Shown one piece after another: positions 19,379-27,185 of a stretch of DNA of 64,000 bases. The stretch comes from Sphingobium sp. Lineage in GTDB: Bacteria; Pseudomonadota; Alphaproteobacteria; Sphingomonadales; Sphingomonadaceae. The notes below the pieces were generated by a model. That model was not told where the DNA came from, made no database searches, and saw nothing but the letters and a program-made list of their open reading frames with translations. Position numbers and translations under genes: made by a program. The stretch covers positions 1,900,769 to 1,964,768 of the forward strand of contig CP136575.1 of assembly GCA_035196065.1 (NCBI GenBank). The letters run 5' to 3'. Position 1 is the first letter of the stretch. Each line of letters opens with the position of its first letter.

Positions 19379-19938
19379 GCCGTCGCTTTCCGGGCGCGCT
19401 GCCATTCGACTAGCCCGGCAATCGCGAGCGCGAGGAAAATCACATAAAGTCCGGCAGTCAGATAAATGCCTTTGGCAATGTAGAGCGGGATCGACACCAG
19501 ATTTACCGCTATCCACCACCACCAATTTTCAAGATAGCGGCGTGTCATCAATATCTGCCCCGCGACCGAAAGCATCGCGACCGATGCATCCCAATAGGGC
19601 ACGGTGGCATCGGTCATCCGGGACATGAATGTGCCCCATAGTGCGATCGCCATGGCGGAACCACATAGCCATGCATAAAGGCCGACTTTGCCAAGGCGTT
19701 CGACGACGACTTCGCCGGCGTTTGCACGGTTGCGGTTCCATGCCCACCAGCCATAGATATTGACGGCAAAGAAGAAGATTTGCAGTCCGGCATCGCTGTA
19801 GAGTTTCAAATCGCGAAAAATGAAAAAATAGAGGGTCACCATCGCCAGCGCGAAGGGATAGTTCCACACAGACCGGCGGATGATCAGCACGATGTTCGCA
19901 ATGCCCAGCAGCACCGCAGCGATTTCAACTAGGGTCAT
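19375..19938 (-). CDS. pnuC: Nicotinamide riboside transporter PnuC
   Basis: 187 residues, nearly all membrane-embedded (about seven hydrophobic segments). The PnuC hallmarks WNYPFALAMVTLYFFIFRD, VNIYGWWAW and ENWWWWIAVNLVSIPLY are present. PnuC proteins carry out facilitated diffusion of nicotinamide riboside, trapped inside by phosphorylation. The kinase gene overlaps its stop codon, and its own ATG overlaps the stop of the hydrolase upstream. ATG 19938 gives the family N-terminus MTLVEIAAVLLGIAN; a longer frame to 20043 is shadow sequence. No NAD-responsive riboswitch was noticed before the operon. Confidence 0.9.
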   Translation of the reverse strand: MTLVEIAAVLLGIANIVLIIRRSVWNYPFALAMVTLYFFIFRDLKLYSDAGLQIFFFAVNIYGWWAWNRNRANAGEVVVERLGKVGLYAWLCGSAMAIALWGTFMSRMTDATVPYWDASVAMLSVAGQILMTRRYLENWWWWIAVNLVSIPLYIAKGIYLTAGLYVIFLALAIAGLVEWQRARKATA

Positions 19939-20861
19939 TTCTGCAGCCAGTCGGTCATGATCCGGTTCACCTTGTCGGGCGCGTCCTGCTGCACCCAATG
20001 CGAAATTCCTGGCAATCTGTGTAGTGTGAGATGGGGTATCCACTGTTCCATGCCGTCCAGAAGGTGGATATCGAGCGCAAGATCATTCTCCCCCCAGATG
20101 ACCAGCGTCGGCACCCAAACCGAAGCATCGCCCAGATCTCTATCGTCAGCATAGCGCATCAACGCGCGGTAATAGTTGAGCATGGCCTGCATTGCGCCCG
20201 GCAGTTGTGCGGCCTTTGCATAGACATCGAGATCGGATTTGGCGAAGCAATCCTTGTGCGCGGCACTTTCGAAAAAGGCGCGTCTCACGGCCTTGGCATC
20301 ATTGGCCAGGAGCATTTTTTCGGGAACGAAAGGCAACTGGAAAAAGAAGATGTACCAGCTTTTCCGCAATTGCCGCCAACGCTTCAATTCGCGCTCTGCA
20401 CATTTAGGGTGCGGCACATTCATGATGACGAGGCGGTCGATCGGGCGAATCTGACGGATTGCAAACATCCATGCAATCACTGCACCCCAATCATGGGCAA
20501 CGATCATGATCTCTTCCGCCGGATACTCGGCCTTGGCTGCATCGATTAGTGTGCCGACATCTTCCAGCAGATTATGCAATCGATAAGCGGCAATGCCATC
20601 CGGCCTGTCGCTCATGCCATAGCCCCGTAAATTGGGTGCCCAGACGCGCCAGCCCTGTTCTGCCAGCAGCGGCATCTGGTGTCGCCACGAAAAATTCAGT
20701 TCCGGAAATCCATGCAGCAGGATGGCGAGTTTTGGAGATCGGGCCGTGCCCGCCTCTGCCAGTTCGAAGCGGAGGCCATTGGCCTCTATAAAGCGCTGTT
20801 GGATGCCTGACGCAGGATCTGGCGACCAAGAAAAAGACTTGTCTCGAGAAGGAACTGGCAT
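19935..20861 (-). CDS. Epoxide-hydrolase-like alpha/beta hydrolase
   Basis: 308 residues. The HGFPE oxyanion motif (50-54) and a nucleophile elbow VAHDWGA with Asp124 in place of Ser identify the epoxide hydrolase/haloalkane dehalogenase branch. The catalytic His lies in GISHWVQQDAP, and WGENDLALD supplies the acid. It probably hydrolyses an epoxide or ester; substrate unknown. It is the first gene of a three-gene set (hydrolase, pnuC, NadR-like kinase) joined by 4-base overlaps, but there is no obvious chemical link to nicotinamide salvage. The start has a weak ribosome-binding site. It is divergent from phaC. Confidence 0.83.
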   Translation of the reverse strand: MPVPSRDKSFSWSPDPASGIQQRFIEANGLRFELAEAGTARSPKLAILLHGFPELNFSWRHQMPLLAEQGWRVWAPNLRGYGMSDRPDGIAAYRLHNLLEDVGTLIDAAKAEYPAEEIMIVAHDWGAVIAWMFAIRQIRPIDRLVIMNVPHPKCAERELKRWRQLRKSWYIFFFQLPFVPEKMLLANDAKAVRRAFFESAAHKDCFAKSDLDVYAKAAQLPGAMQAMLNYYRALMRYADDRDLGDASVWVPTLVIWGENDLALDIHLLDGMEQWIPHLTLHRLPGISHWVQQDAPDKVNRIMTDWLQK

Positions 20862-20994
20862 GGATGCGGTTTATCGGGCGGATTGCGCAGCGTCCAGAGC
20901 AAGTGGTGCCATTGCCGATTCCTGCAAATCACGATGATTGACGTGCCTTGCCCTGCTGTGCATTCTGCTGAGGAGAGGTAGAGGAGAGGCGCTC

Positions 20995-22734
20995 ATGACT
21001 GAAAAGAAAAGCAAAGAGAAATCTGCGGGTAAGCGCAAATCAGGCGCCACCTCATTTCCTGCATCCGCTTTCGATGCTGCCAATGATGCGACCATGGCGC
21101 TGGGTCCGCTAGCAGGTTTAGCGCGGGAGGATTTCGCCGGCGCCGTCGGCGTCATGCTGCGTCAGACAGCCGCTAATCCAAGCAGTGCGTTCAAGGCGGT
21201 TACCGGATTTACCGACGACGCCGTGAAGATAATGACCGGAAAATCGGATCTGGCACCCGATCCGAAAGACAAGCGTTTCATGGATCCGGCATGGACCTTC
21301 AATCCCTTTTTCAAAGCGGGCGCGCAATATTATCTAGCAGTGCAAAAGGGGATCAAAGGTTGGATTGATGAGCTTGACCTTGATGCGCTGGAGCGGGATC
21401 GCGCCAATTTTGTCAGCCAGATGGTGATCGATGCACTGTCGCCAACCAACACGTTAATCGGAAATCCGACGGCCCAAAAACGGCTGGTAGATTCGGGTGG
21501 CCTAAGCCTCATCAAAGGTTTGCAGAACGCCTATAATGATCTGGTCCATAACGATGGCATGGTCAGCCAGGTCAACAAGAAACCATTCAAGCTGGGCGAA
21601 AACATCGCCACGACGCCGGGCAAGGTGGTTTATCGCGATGAGCGGTTCGAGCTGATCCAATATGCTCCCGCAACCGACGAAGTATATGCCATTCCGCAAC
21701 TCACCATCCCGCCGCAGATCAACAAGATGTACATCAACGATCTGTCGCCCGAAAAGTCGATTATCAAATGGCAAATTGCCCACGGCTTTCAGACGTTCGT
21801 GATCAGTTGGCGCAACCCGCAGGAAGAACAGGGCATCTGGGGCATGGCGGAATATGTCGATTCCTGCCGCAAGGCTATTGACGTTGTATGCGAAATCACG
21901 GGCAGCAAAAAGATCAACGTATCCGGCGGCTGTTCGGGTGGCCAGACAATGTCGGTGTTGTGTTCGAAACTGGCGGCCGAAGGCGATGATCGGATCAATG
22001 CGATTACGATGATGGTCTGTGTACTGGAACCAAAGCCCGGCGATACAGAGGCAAGTTCGATGGTCAGCCAGAATGGCATTACGCTGGCGAAGCAACGCGC
22101 CGCAAAGAAAGGCGTGATTGAGGGTAACAGTTTAGCGCGCGGCTTTGCATGGCTGCGCCCGAATGACCTGATCTGGAACTATGTGATCAACAATTATCTG
22201 CTCGGTGATGACCCGCCAGCCTTCGACATCCTCTTCTGGAATGCGGATGCGACCAATTTGTCGTCAAGCCTGCTTGGAGATTTCCTAGAACTGTTCGAAG
22301 CCAACGCTTATGCACAGCCGGGCACATTCGAAATTGCCGAACACACGCTTGATCTTACAAAAGTGAAGGGTGACCTTTTCGTTCTTGGCGGAACCACCGA
22401 TCACATCACGCCTTGGCAGGCCTGCTATCGTTCGACACAATTATTTGGATCGAAAAATGTCGAGTTTGTTCTGAGCCAGGCAGGCCATATGCAGGCAATT
22501 TTGAACCCCCCGGGAAATCCCAAGGCCAAATATTGGCGCAACAGTAAGGGCAGGCCGCCTGCCGATGTAAAGGCTTGGATGAAGGGGGCAGAGGAAAATG
22601 CAGGCAGTTGGTGGCCATTCTGGACCGAATGGCTGGGCGAACGGTCAGGCAAGAAACTGAAAGCACCCGAAAGCTGCGGCAGTAAGGCGCATCCTCCCAT
22701 GGAACCAGCCCCTGGTCTTTACGTTCTGGATTGA
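20995..22734 (+). CDS. phaC: Class I poly(3-hydroxyalkanoate) synthase
   Basis: 579 residues from ATG 20995, behind GAGGAGAGG; the open frame upstream is not family-like. The lipase-like box GGCSGG places the catalytic Cys at 313, the acid is in GTTDHITPW, and the His is in QAGHMQAILNPP. The length and the N-terminal MDPAWTFNPFF segment fit class I synthases, which polymerise 3-hydroxyacyl-CoA (mostly C3-C5) into storage granules. The N-terminal 30 residues are Lys/Ser rich. It is followed after 86 bases by an intracellular depolymerase gene, so granule synthesis and breakdown are coded together. No phasin, phaA or phaB is present in the window. Confidence 0.95.
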   Translation: MTEKKSKEKSAGKRKSGATSFPASAFDAANDATMALGPLAGLAREDFAGAVGVMLRQTAANPSSAFKAVTGFTDDAVKIMTGKSDLAPDPKDKRFMDPAWTFNPFFKAGAQYYLAVQKGIKGWIDELDLDALERDRANFVSQMVIDALSPTNTLIGNPTAQKRLVDSGGLSLIKGLQNAYNDLVHNDGMVSQVNKKPFKLGENIATTPGKVVYRDERFELIQYAPATDEVYAIPQLTIPPQINKMYINDLSPEKSIIKWQIAHGFQTFVISWRNPQEEQGIWGMAEYVDSCRKAIDVVCEITGSKKINVSGGCSGGQTMSVLCSKLAAEGDDRINAITMMVCVLEPKPGDTEASSMVSQNGITLAKQRAAKKGVIEGNSLARGFAWLRPNDLIWNYVINNYLLGDDPPAFDILFWNADATNLSSSLLGDFLELFEANAYAQPGTFEIAEHTLDLTKVKGDLFVLGGTTDHITPWQACYRSTQLFGSKNVEFVLSQAGHMQAILNPPGNPKAKYWRNSKGRPPADVKAWMKGAEENAGSWWPFWTEWLGERSGKKLKAPESCGSKAHPPMEPAPGLYVLD

Positions 22735-22820
22735 CGCTTGCGTAACGCTTGCTGCTTGCTATGCTGCAGCGCAACAAAATCGGCGGACGGCCTGATGTCC
22801 GGACGAGCAGGGGAACTTAG

Positions 22821-23651
22821 ATGAGCAAGCGAGGCGCGCCGCGTTTCAGCATGGAACAGGTTGATGGTCGCAGTTTGCGTGTCGCACACTGGCAGGCAGA
22901 GGATAAAGGCGACAAGCTGCCTTTGCTGTTTTTCAACGGCATCGGCGCCAATATCGAAGCGATGGCGCCGCTCGCCGAAATGTTGCCCGATCGGGATTTT
23001 CTGACCTTTGACATGCCGGGCGTCGGCGGTTCACCAGAGCCGTTCATTCCTTACAATGCCTGGATGATGGGACGGATTTCGGAACAGCTTCTCGACCGTT
23101 ATGACATGAATCAGGTCGATGTCATGGGAGTCAGCTGGGGTGGCGCGATGGCGCAGCAATTCACCCTGCAGAACGGACCTAGGGTACGCCGGCTTATCCT
23201 TGCCGCGACCACAGCCGGGATGCTGATGGTACCCGGCAACCCTAAGGCGCTGGCGAAAATGGCTGACCCTCGGCGCTATATGGATCCCGACTTCATGCGA
23301 AAGCATTTCAATACCTTGTACGGTGGAAGTGATGATGGTTCCGAAGGCCATATCGGGCGGATCAAACCACCGTCAAAGACAGGGTATTTTTATCAGTTGA
23401 TGGCGATGATGGGCTGGACCAGTGCACCCTTTCTTCCCTTCATGAAGCATGAAACGCTGATCATGATGGGCGGTGACGACCAGATTGTACCTTTGGCCAA
23501 TGGCCGTTTCCTGCAGATGCTCATCCCGAACAGCGAATTGTTCGTGATTGAGGATGGCGGTCACCTGTTCATGCTCAGCCATGTCGAGGAGAGCATCGCT
23601 GCGATCCGTGCTTTTCTCGACAAACCCAAATATGAACGCAAGGCCGCTTAA
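22821..23651 (+). CDS. phaZ: Intracellular poly(3-hydroxyalkanoate) depolymerase
   Basis: 276 residues of alpha/beta-hydrolase type. LLFFNGIGANIEAMAPL and FDMPGVGGSP match the medium-chain-length PhaZ of Pseudomonas (which has about 283 residues). The nucleophile is Ser105 in GVSWGG, the acid lies in GGDDQIVPL, and the His is in DGGHLFML. It lacks a signal peptide, so it acts on granules in the cytoplasm. The ATG has AGGGGAAC upstream. Its place after phaC supports the role. Specificity for short or medium side chains cannot be told. Confidence 0.85.
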   Translation: MSKRGAPRFSMEQVDGRSLRVAHWQAEDKGDKLPLLFFNGIGANIEAMAPLAEMLPDRDFLTFDMPGVGGSPEPFIPYNAWMMGRISEQLLDRYDMNQVDVMGVSWGGAMAQQFTLQNGPRVRRLILAATTAGMLMVPGNPKALAKMADPRRYMDPDFMRKHFNTLYGGSDDGSEGHIGRIKPPSKTGYFYQLMAMMGWTSAPFLPFMKHETLIMMGGDDQIVPLANGRFLQMLIPNSELFVIEDGGHLFMLSHVEESIAAIRAFLDKPKYERKAA

Positions 23652-23657
23652 AGCGGG

Positions 23658-24407
23658 TTAGACCCGTGCGGCGGTTTCTTTGCAGGTTTTGATTTCTGCG
23701 GGCGTAGGGGCGGCGCTATCACGCTCGAACCGGGCAAAATAGGCGCCGACTTCGGGCCGCTCTTCAAATTCCATTAGTCGGTAACCCACTGCGGCAAATT
23801 CGCAGAAAAGCAGCTTTGGCGGCATGCCATGCTGGCTGGTCGGCCTGTTGCGATCGACGACAATAATCTGCCCCCGGGGTTTTAACGCATCACGCATCCG
23901 CCAGGTGAACGCATAGGGCTCGGTCACTTCATGGTACATATGGACAAGGAAGATGCGGTCAAAACTGCCCTTGGGCAGGCGCGGATCATCGATCCCACCT
24001 TCCTTGATTGCGACGTTGTCCAGCCGGTCTCTGGCGATGCGTTCGCCTAGACGCTCCAGCGCGCCACGGTTGATGTCCTGTGCAAGGACACGCCCCTTCG
24101 CGCCAACCCGGCTGGCGAGACGTACCGTGTAATAGCCTTCACCCGCCCCGATGTCCGCCACCGTCATACCAGGCGAAATTGCTGCCCAGTCCATCAGCTT
24201 GGTGGCTTCGCCTGCTTCATCGCGTGCTGCCTCGGTTGAAAACTGTGTATCGCCTGACGCTGCAACTGCACGATCGGGACGGGGAAATGCCTGAGCGGTT
24301 TCGGGCCGGTCGCTGGTGGATCCGGTCGGCTTGCACCCTGTGCCCAACAGGATCAATGCAGCGAGTATCGCAAGGGAAAGGACATTTTTGCACTCGGCCG
24401 CCGTCAT
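23658..24407 (-). CDS. Exported class I SAM-methyltransferase-like protein (probable lipoprotein)
   Basis: 249 residues from ATG 24407. Residues 7-24 are hydrophobic and end in LLGTGC, a lipobox-like site with Cys25 (-3 is Gly, so not ideal). The rest is a class I methyltransferase fold: VADIGAGEGYYTVRLA (SAM-binding motif I), VLAQDIN, and LVHMYHEVTEPYAF. The family is often annotated as methyltransferase even though S-adenosylmethionine is not known in the periplasm, so its function outside the cytoplasm is unclear. It might bind another ligand. Upstream frame extension to 24617 overlaps the divergent gene's promoter and is not used. Confidence 0.78.
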   Translation of the reverse strand: MTAAECKNVLSLAILAALILLGTGCKPTGSTSDRPETAQAFPRPDRAVAASGDTQFSTEAARDEAGEATKLMDWAAISPGMTVADIGAGEGYYTVRLASRVGAKGRVLAQDINRGALERLGERIARDRLDNVAIKEGGIDDPRLPKGSFDRIFLVHMYHEVTEPYAFTWRMRDALKPRGQIIVVDRNRPTSQHGMPPKLLFCEFAAVGYRLMEFEERPEVGAYFARFERDSAAPTPAEIKTCKETAARV

Positions 24408-24548
24408 GGTTCTTGCATTAGGCGTTATTTGCAGCAGCGAAAAGTGCTTTCGACCTGAAATCAGCCAATTGCATTTGCGTCTACCCCGCTTATGCTTCGT
24501 ATCTGGAGAGTGCCGGTTACTGGCCGGAGCAAGTCGAGGAGGTAGCGC

Positions 24549-25856
24549 TTGCGTCATATAGCGATTATCGGTTCGGGTCCGGCAGGATATTACACTGCCG
24601 AAGCAGCGCAGAAACAATTTGGCGACGAGGTCAGGATCGACGTGATCGATCGGCTACCGGTGCCCTATGGCCTGATCCGCTTTGGCGTTGCTCCGGATCA
24701 TCAATCGATCAAGGCTGTTTCCAAGCGCTATGAAGGCGTTGCCCTGTCTGACAATGTCCGTTTTGTCGGTAATGTCATGGTCGGTCAGGATATTGCAGTT
24801 GATGAATTGCTGGGGATATATGACGCAGTAATCCTTGCCACTGGTGCGCCGGACGACAGGCAGCTTGGCATAGCAGGGCAGGATTTACCGGGTGTTTTCG
24901 GCAGCGCGGCCTTTGTCGGCTGGTATAATGGCCATCCCGACTTTGCCGATTTGGAGCCGCCGCTGGATGGCCGGCATGTCGTGATCATCGGCAACGGTAA
25001 TGTTGCGTTGGATGTTGCACGAATTCTTTCCAAAACACGCAGCGAACTTGGGGGTTCAGATATTGTCAGCCACGCGCTCGACATGCTCGAAACAGCCAAG
25101 ACCGAAACGGTGACGATATTGGGCCGTCGCGGGCCGCACCAGATAGCCATGACGCCAAAAGAATTGGGCGAACTTGGCCACCTAAGCCGGGCCGCGCCTT
25201 TCGTCGATCCGACCGACCTGCCCGATATCGGTGCCGACATCCTTCTTGAGCCTGGCATGCGTAAATCAGTGACGCATCTGCGTGAGTTTGCCGCCATCCC
25301 GCCACGATTTCTGGACGAAAAGCCGATATCAATTGAATTTGATTTTTTCGCGGCTCCGGTCGCGATCGAAGGTGAAGGCAAGGTCGAACGGATTATCATC
25401 GAACGAACCGCGCTCGACAATGATTTACGAAGCATAGGCACGGGTGAGACCTATGAAGTAGACTGCTCAATGGTGATAGCATGTATCGGCTATCAGACGC
25501 CCTCTATTGACGGCGTTCCTTATGAACATGGCCGTGGTCGCTTCGCCAATGTCGACGGGCGCATCCTGCCGGGGTTATATTGTGTGGGCTGGGCCCGACG
25601 AGGCCCTTCAGGCACAATCGGCACTAACCGGCCAGATGGCTATATGGTGATCGAACAGGTCGCCGCTGATATCAAGGATGGCAGCGGCAAGGCCGGTCGC
25701 TCGGCGCTGGATGCCCTGCTGGAAAAGCGCGGCGTGCAGATTGTCAAATTTTCAGACTGGAAGAAGATTGAGGAAGCGGAGGTTGGCCGGGCACGCGAAG
25801 GTGCCCCGCGAGAAAAATTCGTACGCATAGAGGATATGATCCGCGCCGCGAACTAG
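24549..25856 (+). CDS. Ferredoxin-NADP+ reductase, adrenodoxin-reductase type
   Basis: 435 residues starting at TTG 24549, supported by GAGGAGG nine bases before and by the family start RHIAIIGSGPAGYYTAEA. The FAD-binding GSGPAG, the NADP-binding GNGNVALDVARIL, and GRRGPHQIAMTPKELGEL with GWARRGPSGTIGTNR are typical of FprA of Mycobacterium and mitochondrial adrenodoxin reductase. It passes electrons between NADPH and a ferredoxin, for example for cytochrome P450s or Fe-S assembly. No ferredoxin or P450 gene is adjacent. Cytoplasmic. The weak start codon may lower expression. Confidence 0.9.
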   Translation: MRHIAIIGSGPAGYYTAEAAQKQFGDEVRIDVIDRLPVPYGLIRFGVAPDHQSIKAVSKRYEGVALSDNVRFVGNVMVGQDIAVDELLGIYDAVILATGAPDDRQLGIAGQDLPGVFGSAAFVGWYNGHPDFADLEPPLDGRHVVIIGNGNVALDVARILSKTRSELGGSDIVSHALDMLETAKTETVTILGRRGPHQIAMTPKELGELGHLSRAAPFVDPTDLPDIGADILLEPGMRKSVTHLREFAAIPPRFLDEKPISIEFDFFAAPVAIEGEGKVERIIIERTALDNDLRSIGTGETYEVDCSMVIACIGYQTPSIDGVPYEHGRGRFANVDGRILPGLYCVGWARRGPSGTIGTNRPDGYMVIEQVAADIKDGSGKAGRSALDALLEKRGVQIVKFSDWKKIEEAEVGRAREGAPREKFVRIEDMIRAAN

Positions 25857-25868
25857 GATTGTTCCGCG

Positions 25869-27149
25869 CTAGATCGCCAGCGAAATGGCGTGGATTACTA
25901 GGCCTGCGACACCGCCTACCAGCGTACCGTTGATGCGGATGAACTGCAGGTCGCTTCCTACGGCATTTTCGACGCGATCGGTGATGGTCTGCGCATCCCA
26001 GCCGCCAATTGTTTCCGAAACCAGGCTGACGATATTGTCGCCATAATTTTCTGTCGTGCCGACAATGGCGCGTCTTGCGAACTGGTTGATCTGGCGTTTG
26101 AGACGTGCATCTTCCTGCAACGTACCACCCAATTTGGTCAGTGCTTCGCCAAAACTGCCGGCAAGCGCTGCATCCGGATTACGCGCAGCTTTTAGCAAAG
26201 CATCGCGTCCTTGGCCCCATAGTCCGTCGATCCATTTTGCGAATGCCGGATTGCGCAGCAGTTCTTGCTTCCACAAATTGACCTTTGCCTGCAATTCGGG
26301 GTCGTGCCGGAGATTGTGAGACAGTTTTTCAAGTCCTTCCTCTCCCTTTTCACGCAAGGGGTGATCGGGATCTTCCGCCATGTCACCAAGCAGCTTTTCA
26401 AGGCCGGTGACAATGGCATTGGCAAGGCGATCATCAAGGCCCGTCCAGCGCATGATCGTTCCCGCGCGCTCTTCGACCATGGCACGGATGACATGCTCAT
26501 TGGCTTCCAGCGTTTTGGCGGCCCAAGCGATAATCCCATCCAGTACCGGGAGGTGCCGTCGCTCCTTGATCATGGCGGCGAGCAATTGGCCGAGCAGCGG
26601 CGCAATATCCAGTTTCTCAAGCTGAGTGCGAACCGCGCTTTTAGCGATACCGCCAAGGCGTTCGTCGTCCAGAGATTCGACAATGTCACCCAACAAGCGC
26701 GACGCTCCCATGCGCATCCGGCCTTCGCCCGAACCCGGCGTTGCAAGGAAGCGGCCCATTGCGCCGGACACATCCATATTGCGTATACGTCGCGCCACAA
26801 TGCGCGTGGTTAGGAAATTGGTGCGCAAGAAATTGGCTAGTGTCCGACCAAGCCGTTCTTTGTTGTTGGGAATGATCGCTGTATGCGGGATGGGAATGCC
26901 TAAAGGATGCCGGAAGAGCGCTGTAACGGCAAACCAATCCGCCAGTCCTCCGACCATGCCAGCCTCGGCAAAGGCAACAAGAAACCCCCAACCGGGGTGA
27001 ACATTGCGCTCAAGATGCAAGCCTGCGACGAACAAAAAGGCCATCAGTATCAGTAATGCGGTTGCGATCCGCCGCATTTTCAAAAGCTCTGCGTCACGCC
27101 ATAGATAGCGATCCCGTTCGGACTGTCCGAGCTGGCTGACCGGCTTCAC
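25869..27149 (-). CDS. DUF445 (YjiN-type) membrane protein
   Basis: 426 residues. There are two N-terminal hydrophobic segments (about 27-46 and 52-75), with GGLADWFAVTALFRHPLGIPIPHTAIIP, the signature stretch of DUF445, a long helical middle part, and a final hydrophobic segment at the C-terminus (GTLVGGVAGLVIHAI). Function is unknown; the family is found in many Gram-negative bacteria. GTG 27149 gives an N-terminus of family length; ATG 27077 is an alternative. It follows convergently on the reductase and lies directly upstream of no other gene in an operon. Confidence 0.85.
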   Translation of the reverse strand: MKPVSQLGQSERDRYLWRDAELLKMRRIATALLILMAFLFVAGLHLERNVHPGWGFLVAFAEAGMVGGLADWFAVTALFRHPLGIPIPHTAIIPNNKERLGRTLANFLRTNFLTTRIVARRIRNMDVSGAMGRFLATPGSGEGRMRMGASRLLGDIVESLDDERLGGIAKSAVRTQLEKLDIAPLLGQLLAAMIKERRHLPVLDGIIAWAAKTLEANEHVIRAMVEERAGTIMRWTGLDDRLANAIVTGLEKLLGDMAEDPDHPLREKGEEGLEKLSHNLRHDPELQAKVNLWKQELLRNPAFAKWIDGLWGQGRDALLKAARNPDAALAGSFGEALTKLGGTLQEDARLKRQINQFARRAIVGTTENYGDNIVSLVSETIGGWDAQTITDRVENAVGSDLQFIRINGTLVGGVAGLVIHAISLAI

Positions 27150-27185
27150 AACATCACCCGCTGCGAGGTGCCAAAATGGCCATTG

